Shown: positions 31,056-39,547 of the stretch, piece after piece
How positions within the stretch are numbered: position 1 is the stretch's first letter
Layout: each line of letters opens with the position of its first letter
From: Alphaproteobacteria bacterium
Lineage (GTDB): Bacteria > Pseudomonadota > Alphaproteobacteria > Micropepsales > Micropepsaceae
NCBI GenBank assembly: GCA_947467345.1
Contig: CANIHD010000006.1
Span: forward strand, 1 to 64,000
DNA: 64,000 nt
Direction of reading: 5' to 3'
Translations under genes and position numbers: made by a program
Notes under the pieces: model-generated
What the model was told of the DNA's origin: nothing
The model's database searches: none
What the model saw: only the letters and a program-made list of their open reading frames with translations

Positions 31056-31721
31056 ATGAGCGCACGCAAACCCTTCCCCGTAAGCATGCGGCAGGCCTTC
31101 ATCGCCGGCGTCCTAACCATCATCCCGGTCATCGTGGTCTGGCTGGTGATGGATTTCGTGTTCTCCTTTCTGTTTACGGTCGGCTCGCCGCTCGGGCAGG
31201 CTTTGGTGGGCGTCGTCGCCGAGTACGCGCCGGAAATGGCGCCGCTTCTCACCTCGACGGTGTTCGAATGGTTTATTGCCGTGGTTCTCGCCATGCTTCT
31301 GATTTGCGGCATCGGTCTGGCGGCCAGCCGTGTGATCGGCATGCGTCTGATTGGACTTGGCGAAGTCGTCATAGCGCGCATTCCGTTCGTCCAGACGATC
31401 TATTCCGCCTCGAAAAAACTTGTCGGCGCCCTGAAGCAGCAGCCGGGCTCGGGCGCGCGCGCCGTACTGGTCGAATTTCCCGCACCGGGCATGAAAGCCA
31501 TCGGCTTTGTGATGCGCGTCTTCACCGATTCCGGCACGGGGGAAGAGACCGCGATGGTCTATGTGCCCACCGCTTTCAATCCTACCGCCGGCTTCCTGCA
31601 ATTCGTGCCGGTGGCAAAGATTACAACCACCGATCTCAGCACCGATCAGGCCATGGCGCTTGTGGTGTCGGGCGGCGCCATCTCGCCTGAAACGCTGACG
31701 ACGAAGCCGCCGGTGCCGTGA
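31056..31721 (+). CDS. DUF502 membrane protein
   Basis: This 221-aa protein has two N-terminal transmembrane helices (QAFIAGVLTIIPVIVVWLVMDFVFSF and FEWFIAVVLAMLLICGIGLAA). The conserved DUF502 cytosolic domain follows: GEVVIARIPFVQTIYSASKKL, then VLVEFPAPGMKAIGFVM and MVYVPTAFNPTAGFLQFVP. Family function is unknown. The stop codon overlaps the GTG of the next gene (GTGA), so the two were probably cotranslated. Confidence 0.88.
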   Translation: MSARKPFPVSMRQAFIAGVLTIIPVIVVWLVMDFVFSFLFTVGSPLGQALVGVVAEYAPEMAPLLTSTVFEWFIAVVLAMLLICGIGLAASRVIGMRLIGLGEVVIARIPFVQTIYSASKKLVGALKQQPGSGARAVLVEFPAPGMKAIGFVMRVFTDSGTGEETAMVYVPTAFNPTAGFLQFVPVAKITTTDLSTDQAMALVVSGGAISPETLTTKPPVP

Positions 31722-34178
31722 GCAACGCAGCCGTCCTTCAGACCGACGGCAAGCACTCTCATACTCTGATGGTTTTGCTGTTGCTGTTCGCGGGCACCGG
31801 CTGCTCGGCGCTGATTTATGAAATCGTCTGGTATCAGACGTTGGAACTTGCCATCGGGTCCAGCGCCGTGTCACTCGGCGTGCTTCTCGCGACGTTTATG
31901 GGCGGCCTCTGTCTCGGCAGTCTCTTACTGCCGAAAATTCTGCCGTTGCTGCCGCGACATTGGCAACACCCGTTGCGCACCTATGCGGCGATTGAAATCC
32001 TGATTGGCATTCTTGGCATCATAGAGCTGGCGGCCATACCGCTGATTGGTGGTGCCTATGTAGCGGGCGCGCAAAGCGGGCTACCGAGCGTTCTCTTGCG
32101 CAGTCTTGTCACTATCGTGACGTTATTACCGCCGACCATGCTGATGGGCGCATCCCTGCCCGCCATCGTGCGCCTGTTCGACGCCGACAAAAACGGCGCT
32201 GCGCGTTGGGGATTGTTCTATGGCGGCAATACAGCGGGCGCTGTGTTCGGCTGTCTGTTTGCCGCCTTTGTGTTGCTGCGCAATTTCGATGTCACCACCG
32301 CCACCTTCGTTGCGGCTTCCATCAATTTCGCTGCTGCTATAATTGCATTGACCCTCGCGCCACGCGTGTTGTTCACAACCGTTATGAATGCGCGTGCAGA
32401 CGCTTTGACGCACGAAGGCACCGGACCGGCCTGGACGGTCTATCTCGTCATCGGAATTTCAGGCGCCTGCGCACTCGGCGCTGAAGTGGTGTGGACTCGT
32501 TTGATGGGCCTGATGCTGGGCGGCACGGTCTACGCCTTCGCCATCATCCTGGCCGCCTTCCTTGTGGGGCTGGTGATCGGCACCGCCGCTGCGACACAAC
32601 TGGTCGGACGCGTGAACGCGCGTGTGGCGCTCGGCATCTGCCAATTTCTTGCCGCTTTCGCCATCGCCTGGTCGGCCTATATGATTGCCGAAGCTTTACC
32701 CTATTGGCCAATCAACCCGACTTTATCACGAAGCGCGGGCGTAACGTTCCAGCTCGATTTCGTGCGCACCTTCATCGCCATTTTCCGCCGGCTTTGTTTT
32801 GGGGCGCGAGTTTTCCTTTTGCCTTCGCTGCGGCTTCTACTGCGCATCTCGATCCCGGCCGCATTGTCGGGCGTATCTATGCCAGCAATACACTTGGCGC
32901 CATCGCGGGCGCGCTCGGCGCATCGCTGATCCTCATCCCCACCATCGGCACACAACAGACGCAGCGTCTGATGCTGTTTCTCCCGGTTCTATCTGCGCTT
33001 CTGATGCTTGCCCCCTACATACGCAAAACAAAATCCGCCGATGCCTTTGCCTATGCGCTTGCGGCATGATCACGAGCGGTCTCTTGATCTGGGGCGTTGC
33101 AAAAGTGCCCGGCGAATTGATCGGCTATGGGCGGCGCATGGCCATGAATCTCGGCCAATCGGAAATGCTCTACACCGCCGAAGGGCGCAACACGTCGATC
33201 GCGGTTTCGCGCTGGCATGACGGCTCCATTCAATTCCATGTCGCAGGAAAGGTGGAAGCGTCGACCATTGGTTACGATATGAGGCTGCAGCGCATGTTGG
33301 GCAATCTCGGCGGGTTAATTCACGAGAACCCGCGCAGCGTTCTGGTGGTGGGCTTCGGCGCCGGTGTGACCGCAGGTTCCTTCGTGCCCTACCGCGGCGT
33401 GCAACGCATTCTGATCTGCGAATTGGAGCCCTTGATTCCGCCGACATCGACGCGATTTTTCGAAGCGCAGAATTACGACGTGATGAATGATTCTCGCACC
33501 GCGATTGTCTACGACGATGCGCGCCATTTCATTCTAACAACGCGCGAAAAATTCGACGTCATAACCTCAGACCCCATCCATCCCTTCGTGAAGGGCAGCG
33601 CGACGCTCTATTCCAAAGAATATTTCGAGATGCTGAAAGCCCATCTCAATCCGGGCGGTGTCGTCACGCAGTGGATTCCGCTTTACGAAAGCGACGCTGC
33701 CACAGTGAAGAGCGAGATCGCGACGTTCTTCGCGGTGTTTCCGCATTCCACCATGTGGGCCAACACGGTTGCCGGAAAGGGCTATGATCTGGTGCTGGTA
33801 GGGCATCTCACCACGCCGCGCATAGACATCGACGCCGTGCAGGCGCGCCTCGACCGCGAGGACTACGCGCTGGTCAAAGCGTCGCTGGGAGATGTCGGCA
33901 TTGCGCGCGCCGTGGATGTCTTCGGCACCTATCTCGGCGACGCGGAAGATCTGAAGCCCTGGCTGGCCGACGCCGAGATCAATTACGACCGCGACCTGAA
34001 GCTGCAATATCTCGCCGGCCTCGCCCTTAACAATAATCTGGAAGACGTAATTTACCGCGCCATTATGAGGCACCGCCGCCCGCCGGGCGCGCTCTTCGTG
34101 GGTTCCGAAGGCCCCATGAATGTCCTGAATGAGAACATATTGCGTGCCTATCTCAACGCCAGCGATCTGGACGAATAG
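31718..34178 (+). pseudogene. Fused membrane transporter-like/spermidine synthase-like protein, split by two frameshifts
   Basis: The protein should be about 820 aa: a polytopic N-terminal part (GCSALIYEIVWYQTLELAIGSS..., multiple TM helices) and a C-terminal spermidine synthase-type methyltransferase domain (SVLVVGFGAGVTAGSF, LICELEPLIPP, YDDARHFI, DPIHP). Translation starts at GTG 31718 and then changes frame at about 32780-32785: ATTTTCC appears to lack one T, and PPALFWGASFPFAF continues one frame lower. A second change occurs at 33066-33069, where an ATG overlaps the stop codon (ATGA) inside a predicted TM helix. Frames are shifted by -1 each time. It may be a pseudogene, a sequencing artefact, or (second site) a coupled split gene with an intact 370-aa synthase part at 33066-34178. 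Confidence 0.75.
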
Positions 34179-34260
34179 GCCGGGTCCATTCCCAGCAATC
34201 CCCGATTGCGGGACGGCGCGAAGCATCGTATTTGACGCGCCCAGGCCGGGAGGCCTTGAG

Positions 34261-34336
34261 GCCGGCTTAGCTCAGTTGGTAGAGCACGTGATTTGTAATC
34301 ACGGGGTCGCGGGTTCGATCCCTGCAGCCGGCACCA
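34261..34336 (+). tRNA. tRNA-Thr (anticodon TGT)
   Basis: The 76-nt cloverleaf has acceptor arms GCCGGCT/AGCCGGC, a D-arm TAGCTCAGTTGGTAGAGCA, an anticodon arm CGTGA-TTTGTAA-TCACG giving anticodon TGT, a T-arm GCGGGTTCGATCCCTGC and an encoded ACCA end. It reads threonine codons ACA (and ACG). Confidence 0.96.
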
Positions 34337-34360
34337 TCGCGCCAAACACTTCAAAAGAAG

Positions 34361-34392
34361 AAACCCGCGCCGGCCGGAGCCACGCGCGGGCG
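34361..34392 (-). terminator. Terminator after the minus-strand membrane protein gene
   Basis: The stem CCCGCGC/GCGCGGG encloses 13 nt. On the minus strand it is followed by TTTCTTCTTTT, so it would terminate the gene ending at 34412. It separates that gene from the tRNA-Thr transcribed toward it. Confidence 0.65.
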
Positions 34393-34411
34393 CTACTTCT
34401 ATAGTTGCGGC

Positions 34412-34960
34412 TTAGGCGTCTTTATTGAATCCGACGATTTTGCTGACGTCCTGCAAAATTGCATAGGCCATGGTGCTATCCACGCCACCCGCGAGCACGT
34501 GCGACTTGCCTGCGCTCTCCAGCGTAATGCCGTAGGCGTTCTGCGCGATCTTAGCGCGCTGCGCCAAACCCGCCGCCTGCGCGCCGGTGACTTCCATGGT
34601 CACGCCCGTATCCAATTCCTTATCGGTGATACCGTTGCGGATTTTGAGGCGATGAATGTCTTCGATCTTGAAGGTGCGTCCATTGGATTCAATGGCAGCG
34701 GGCGTCACGCGAAATGTGGCCGGCGTCTTGTAAGGCTTCGGACGCTGGTCGCGGCTCCATCCATACCAGAGGCAGAAGCCACCCATGGCAGCAAATCAAA
34801 TGGCAAAGCCCGGCGACGAGCCCAGACTGGCAAGACCGCCCAAAAGCAGCGGCGCGCCGATAATGATGAGCAACCAGAATTTCACTGGAGGCGCCGGCGT
34901 GACCTCAAACACGGTTGCATTGCCTTCTTGCCGTTTCTTGTATTCAGATTCTTTCGCCAT
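34412..34960 (-). pseudogene. Hypothetical membrane protein with an in-frame TGA
   Basis: From ATG 34960 the frame encodes a cytoplasmic start (MAKESEYKKRQEGNATVFEV) and a hydrophobic segment (FWLLIIIGAPLLLGGLASLG). It then hits TGA at 34796-34798, and without frame change reads FAAMGGFCLWYGW (second TM) and a soluble domain with GVTMEVTGAQAAGLAQRAKIAQNAYGITLES. The second helix is cut by the stop; a Trp (TGG) or Arg (CGA) codon would restore it. The 124-aa remainder could be translated from ATG 34786. Family not recognised. Confidence 0.65.
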
Positions 34961-35342
34961 GAACTCCCCCATTCAAAATGATGCCCGACGGGCAAAACTA
35001 TGCGGCGGCGCGTGCTGCACCCATCCGAATATTGCTCCGTCTAGAACTCAGTCCCCCAGCACACATTCAACTCCGGGAACAAAAACCGCGCACCCCTTAT
35101 TATCGTTGGCGCAAAATTTTTGGTTACCGTTCGGAAAGCCTACTTGGCTCGCCGAGATCGGTCAATTCGCCAACGCAGAAATGCGGATATGTAGGACATG
35201 GCCACTACGCGCGTTTTGCATCGCGAGACTTGAAGGCGCAGATACGCTAATATTGGCGCGTCAAATTCGCTGCCGCGTGCGCATACATCAAATGCACTAT
35301 AGATGTGCAGTGAGGCGCTTACGGCGCGGCGAGGCGGTTCGC
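34961..35342. other. Intergenic region without recognisable genes
   Basis: This 382-bp region between divergent genes has no plausible ORF with ribosome binding site and no tRNA-like fold. It is somewhat richer in A+T than the flanks and must hold promoters for both genes. I see no known regulatory element. Confidence 0.4.
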
Positions 35343-35996
35343 ATGTACCGCCATTTTCCAATGACATTCGCGCTCTTCGTCATTGTGTTGGCTGGCTTTT
35401 TTGCCCCCACAGAGGCGACCGCCGCTGCCGCGCCGGTGGTCGAGGACCGCGCCGCCTATATGGTTCGCTGCAAGCGTGAAACCATGGCGGCCTACCCGAC
35501 ACCTCCCGCGCAAGCTGACTCCATTTGTTCCTCGCGCTGGGATGAGATTGTCGCCGCCAGGCCGATGGCAGCCGCACTCTTCGCGGTCGCGCCCGCGCCC
35601 GGAACCGCATTCAATGCAGACGCCGCAAAAAGACAGATTGGAACCTTGCGCGACATCGAAGTGATGGTGACGGGCGCGCCCAAAGCCGGTGTGTCGTTCT
35701 CCTGGTTTAAGAACGGCGACGTCATTCCCTTCAATCTTGAAGAGTCCTTGCGGGTGCGGGGCGCGCTAGTCGCTATGATTGCGTGCCAGCAATTTGGTGT
35801 CAGCGAAGGCACGCATATCTACCGCGCCGCCCTGCCCGGCAAGGCGCCGTTCGCGCTGACGGTGTCGTTTCGCAATGCCGCGGTGGCGAGCCATTCATCG
35901 GATTACAATGTCAGTGCCGACTTCAGCGGGTTGATACCGACCTTAGCCGGCCTCAACCGCAACGGCGAAGAATATACGGCGACCTGCCCGCAATAG
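35343..35996 (+). CDS. Secreted hypothetical protein
   Basis: The 217-aa protein begins with a signal peptide (MTFALFVIVLAGFFAPTEATAAAA, ATG at 35361; an in-frame ATG at 35343 adds MYRHFP). Two pairs of cysteines (C in VRCKRE, ICSSRW, IACQQF, TATCPQ) could make disulfides in the periplasm. The sequence ends in a beta-rich domain. The open frame extends upstream to 34785, but the segment before the signal peptide looks non-coding. I do not recognise a family. Confidence 0.6.
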   Translation: MYRHFPMTFALFVIVLAGFFAPTEATAAAAPVVEDRAAYMVRCKRETMAAYPTPPAQADSICSSRWDEIVAARPMAAALFAVAPAPGTAFNADAAKRQIGTLRDIEVMVTGAPKAGVSFSWFKNGDVIPFNLEESLRVRGALVAMIACQQFGVSEGTHIYRAALPGKAPFALTVSFRNAAVASHSSDYNVSADFSGLIPTLAGLNRNGEEYTATCPQ

Positions 35997-36098
35997 CGGG
36001 CCTAGCCTTTCCCATATGGAGAGATTTGCCGCGCCGTGCCACTCTCGCTGGCAAAGGCGGGTCTCATCGAGACACCGCTAATCCCCGGGGAGATCATC

Positions 36099-37937
36099 AT
36101 GCGCAGTGGATTCAAGAATTCGCTTGTTGCCGGAGCCGCCCTTCTCACCTGGGGTGCCGCCGTTCCGCTAAACGCGCAAGGCCAAGGCGCGTTGGTGATT
36201 CAGGGCGGTACGCTGATCGATGGCCTTGGCGGCGCACCGCTCCCGAATTCCGTCATCGTCATCCAGGGCAATCGCATCACGGCAGTTGGTAGCGCAGCAC
36301 AAGTTCAGATTCCCGCCGACGCGCGCGTCGTCAACGCGGCGGGCAAATGGATCATCCCCGGCCTGATCGACGGCAAGTCGAATTATTATTGGGAATATGG
36401 CGAGGCCAATCTTGTCTGGGGCGTCACCTCGTCGATGGTCTCGGGCGCGCGCAACGATGTGGGTATTGCCGAACGCGACGCGATTTTGCATGGGGCTTTC
36501 ACCGGCCCGCGTCTCTATCAGACGATGATTTCGGTGGCGGGTCCCGGCGCCGACGGAAAAGCCGACAATGATTTCCAGCCCGGCATGGGCACGCAGATTT
36601 TCCGCAATGCTGAAGAGGTTAAACAGGCTGTCGCGAAATATGTCGCCGCCGGCGCTGACTTCATCACCTTCAACGACGGCAATGCGCCGCAGGAGTATTA
36701 TGCGCTCGGCGCAGCTGAAGCGCATCGTCTGGGAAAACACGTTGCATTTCGCGCTGTCGGTCCCATCACTCGTGCGCGCGGTGCAGCAGCGATCGGCGCC
36801 GATGTTCTGATCCATGACGGCGATATCGAAATCGAATTGGCCAAAGACGGCCGCGCGCCGGGCGGCGATGCTTGGGCCGACATGGACCCGGCGAAAGTGC
36901 CGGAGATGATTAAACATCTCCTCGATCATGGCACAGCACTGCATCCGGAATTGATCGCGGGCGGCGGGCGTTTTGCTAAAAGCGCTGCGCAGATCCGCGA
37001 AGAGGTACTGCACATGTTCGACGATCCCGCCGTGCGCGCTTACATGCCGGATTTTCGCGTCACGACATTGATGGGCAAGGTAGCGCTCCCCGAAGCGACC
37101 ATGACTCCGGCGCAACGCGCGAACGCGACGCAAGGCTTCCGCAATCACGCGGCGTTCCTCGCGCAGTTCGTGAAGGCCGGTGGCAAAATGGTTGTGGCGA
37201 CCGATTGCCCACAAGGCGCGCCCGGCCTCGGCGTGCATCAGGAAATGCTGATGTTCCGCGAAGATGTGGGCCTCCCCGCCATGCAAGTCATCCAAGCGGC
37301 GACGAAATGGACCGCCGATGCCTTCGGCATCAAGGACATCGGCAGCATTGAAGTCGGCAAGCTTGCCGATATCGACATTCTCGACGCGGATCCGCTGGCG
37401 GACATCAACAATACCAAGAAGATCAATGCGGTTGTTTTTGACGGCAAAATGATCGACCACGCCTATCACGCCTGGTATCGCAGCCCGTTCGGCAAATCCG
37501 CCGGCAATGGCGGCAACCCCGTCATTCCGGAAATCGCATGGGCGCGTGCGCTGAAGCAAGCAACCGCTGGCGGCGGCGGACGTGGCGGCGCAGGGATTCA
37601 AAACCCGGTTCAGGCGCCGACGCCGGGCGTGGAATCTCTGTTTCCGTATGAGGCGATTCAAGGAAGCCCTGATACGAAGGTCACCATCAAAGGCTTCAAC
37701 TACGTGCAACGCTCGCAGGTTTTCGTCGACAATATCCCTGTACCAACGCGTGTCGTCAGCCGCACCGAAATCGAAGCGACGGTCCCTGCAAATATTCTGG
37801 CGCGCGCCGGACGTTTCGAAGTGATGGTGAAGAACCCTGCCCCGCTAGCGACGCCGGAATGGGGCGGCAGCTCCAATGCGGCAAATCTTTTGGTGCCGTT
37901 CAGTTTCACCACGCAATATTCCAAGAACACGCTGTAA
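36099..37937 (+). CDS. Amidohydrolase-fold exported protein with C-terminal IPT/TIG domain, HxH motif missing
   Basis: This 612-aa protein has a signal peptide (residues 1-27, cleavage near LNAQGQ), a composite amidohydrolase domain (GGTLIDGLGGAPLPNSVIVI ... IIPGLID ... QAATKWTADAFGIKDIGSIEVGKLADIDILDADPL) and a C-terminal beta-sandwich of the IPT/TIG type (about residues 525-600). In active amidohydrolases PGLID is followed by HxH; here it is GKSNYYW. The later metal-binding His is also replaced (KHVAFRAVG), while VATDCP keeps the Asp. It may be inactive or use a different metal site. GGGGAG precedes ATG 36099 by 7 nt. Confidence 0.8.
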   Translation: MRSGFKNSLVAGAALLTWGAAVPLNAQGQGALVIQGGTLIDGLGGAPLPNSVIVIQGNRITAVGSAAQVQIPADARVVNAAGKWIIPGLIDGKSNYYWEYGEANLVWGVTSSMVSGARNDVGIAERDAILHGAFTGPRLYQTMISVAGPGADGKADNDFQPGMGTQIFRNAEEVKQAVAKYVAAGADFITFNDGNAPQEYYALGAAEAHRLGKHVAFRAVGPITRARGAAAIGADVLIHDGDIEIELAKDGRAPGGDAWADMDPAKVPEMIKHLLDHGTALHPELIAGGGRFAKSAAQIREEVLHMFDDPAVRAYMPDFRVTTLMGKVALPEATMTPAQRANATQGFRNHAAFLAQFVKAGGKMVVATDCPQGAPGLGVHQEMLMFREDVGLPAMQVIQAATKWTADAFGIKDIGSIEVGKLADIDILDADPLADINNTKKINAVVFDGKMIDHAYHAWYRSPFGKSAGNGGNPVIPEIAWARALKQATAGGGGRGGAGIQNPVQAPTPGVESLFPYEAIQGSPDTKVTIKGFNYVQRSQVFVDNIPVPTRVVSRTEIEATVPANILARAGRFEVMVKNPAPLATPEWGGSSNAANLLVPFSFTTQYSKNTL

Positions 37938-37947
37938 CGCCGCAGCG

Positions 37948-38433
37948 TTAAAGCACTCCGGGAATCCAACGCTTCACGCGCGCCTTGTAATCCACATAGG
38001 CGGCGCCGAAGCGCGTCTCTAGATGCGCCTCATCGCGGCGCACGCGCCCGTCGAACCAGACGAAGTGGAAGGCGAGAAGAAGAAGCGCCGGCACCGAATA
38101 AAAAGTCACAGCCAGGCCCAGCATGAAAATGAGATGGCCGAGATACATCGGGTTGCGGACATAGGCGTATGGTCCGTAATCCACGATGCGGTCCGGCGGT
38201 ACATCCATGCCCGGCCCGCCGCCACCGCGCACGATTCGGAACGCGCCCACGAAGCGGTACTGGGCGTAGCCCCAGATGAGGAGCGGCACGCCGAAGGGCT
38301 GGAAGGCCAGATGCCCGCGACGCCATAAAAGCTCCAGCAGCACCACTGCCACCGGGTAGACTATAAAGGTCCGGTTCGAGGTGCTCTTCAGCCAGCGCAA
38401 GGCCCTTTTTCCTAGGCTTTTTGGCGCTTCCAT
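37948..38433 (-). CDS. Isoprenylcysteine carboxyl methyltransferase-like membrane protein
   Basis: The 161-aa protein has three or four TM helices and the conserved SAM-binding region of the PEMT/ICMT superfamily: IVDYGPYAYVRNPMYLGHLIFMLGLAV, followed by EAHLETRFGAAYVDYKARVKRWIPGVL. Such enzymes methylate lipids or small thiols at the membrane; the substrate cannot be told. It converges with the amidohydrolase-like gene (10 bp between stops). Confidence 0.85.
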   Translation of the reverse strand: MEAPKSLGKRALRWLKSTSNRTFIVYPVAVVLLELLWRRGHLAFQPFGVPLLIWGYAQYRFVGAFRIVRGGGGPGMDVPPDRIVDYGPYAYVRNPMYLGHLIFMLGLAVTFYSVPALLLLAFHFVWFDGRVRRDEAHLETRFGAAYVDYKARVKRWIPGVL

Positions 38434-38566
38434 CCCCTAGTATCCCCCTCGTTTTTTACGCCCCACGCCGATGCTGCTCCTGTGAACGCGATTGACAATC
38501 ACTCGCAAGTTCGGTAGGCAGGACGTTAGAAGGGACGTCGGTTCTGAGCCCCCGCAAATTCTCTCC

Positions 38567-38758
38567 ATGATCGTCTGCGTGTGCAATAGACTGAATGAGT
38601 CCAAGGTTCGCGCCGCTCTTCTGTCAGGCGTGGAGCAGCCGGACGATGTCTATGCCTGTCACGGCGTAACGAGAAAGTGCGGTTCATGCCTGGTAACGAT
38701 AAAAGCAATGATGGCGGACATCCAGCAGGAAGTCCGAAGTCTGGAAGCGGCCGAGTAA
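38567..38758 (+). CDS. bfd: Bacterioferritin-associated ferredoxin
   Basis: Bfd is a [2Fe-2S] protein that binds bacterioferritin and gives electrons to release stored iron. The 63-aa protein has the four ligand cysteines in CVCN (residues 4-6) and KCGSC (about 38-41) with the usual spacing. ATG at 38567; the frame is open 75 nt upstream without a better start. The bfr gene follows and overlaps in an other frame. Confidence 0.9.
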   Translation: MIVCVCNRLNESKVRAALLSGVEQPDDVYACHGVTRKCGSCLVTIKAMMADIQQEVRSLEAAE

Positions 38759-39264
38759 GAGGCCGGCGCGGCGACGCGAAGACCATCGAATTCCTCAATC
38801 TCGCTCTGAAGAACGAGCTCACCTCCATCAATCAATATTTCCTGCATTCGCGCATGCTCGCGGATTGGGGCATCTCTGAACTCGCCAAGGTCGAATACGA
38901 AGAATCGATCGACGAGATGAAGCACGCCGACCAGCTGATTCAGCGCATTCTCTTTCTCGGCGGCCTGCCAAATTTGCAGGATCTCGGGCGCTTGATGATC
39001 GGCGAGAATGTCGGTGAAATCATCGCCAGCGATCTCGCGATGGAAGATAAGGCCTATGGCGATCTACAGAACGCGATAGCCCATGCAGAATCGGTGCGCG
39101 ATTTCGGTACGCGCGAGCTCTACACGAAAATCCTCGAGAGCGAGGAGGAGCACATCGACTACCTCACGACGCAGCAAAAGCTGATCGCGACCATCGGTCT
39201 GGCCGATTACATCCAGATTCAGACGGAATCGAACAAGGCAAGCGCTCTCAACGCGCCGGGTTAG
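38686..39264 (+). CDS. bfr: Bacterioferritin
   Basis: Bacterioferritin is a 24-mer haem-containing iron storage cage. The ferritin body begins GDAKTIEFLNLALKNELTSINQYF and keeps ferroxidase residues (NELTSINQYF, EYEESIDEMKHADQL with the haem ligand Met, LESEEEHIDYL). The usual start M-K/R-GDAK is missing: the codon before RGDAK is CGG. The first in-frame start codons are ATG at 38677 and 38686, inside bfd, giving a roughly 28-31 aa polar extension (MPGNDKSNDGGHPAGSPKS...). The start is thus uncertain; the body is clear. Confidence 0.88.
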   Translation: MPGNDKSNDGGHPAGSPKSGSGRVRGRRGDAKTIEFLNLALKNELTSINQYFLHSRMLADWGISELAKVEYEESIDEMKHADQLIQRILFLGGLPNLQDLGRLMIGENVGEIIASDLAMEDKAYGDLQNAIAHAESVRDFGTRELYTKILESEEEHIDYLTTQQKLIATIGLADYIQIQTESNKASALNAPG

Positions 39265-39319
39265 CTTTAGCTATCTCTCGCCCGCTGGTGATTCCAAGTG
39301 CTGGCTTCGCGCCGGTTCT

Positions 39320-39475
39320 CTTGTCATGGCCCGCCCGGCGCGCCTTGCGCGCCAATTCTTCAATTTGCGTGCGAAGCACGCTGGCGTGGCCCTCCAGGTG
39401 ACGCGTACTCTATTGCTCACGCAGACGCGTAAGTGCTGGATGGCCCGATCAAGTCGGGCCATGACATTTGTGGTA
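39320..39475. repeat. Palindromic repeat element (REP-like)
   Basis: The 283-bp gap between converging bfr and lpdA contains ATGGCCCGATC-AAG-TCGGGCCATG (39439-39463 region), a strong palindrome, and at 39326 a related CATGGCCCG motif in opposite register. Translations of this kind of repeat start with MARLDRAIQ in one frame, a string I have often seen in alphaproteobacterial hypothetical proteins that are really repeats. It may terminate both transcripts. Confidence 0.55.
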
Positions 39476-39547
39476 CTGACGAAATTCAGATTGAAAGGTC
39501 AGGACATCTGACGTCAATCGACCTTAGTCCTGCATCGCCGATCAGAC

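Noticed and set aside
34785-35342. Upstream extension of the secreted protein frame
   Set aside because: The segment before the signal peptide lacks coding character and would place the signal peptide internally.
36168-37709. Minus-strand frame of 513 codons opposite the amidohydrolase-like gene
   Set aside because: The plus-strand protein has signal peptide and domain structure; the minus frame has none.
39271-39462. 63-codon minus-strand frame beginning MARLDRAIQ
   Set aside because: It is the translation of a palindromic repeat, a common false gene in alphaproteobacteria.
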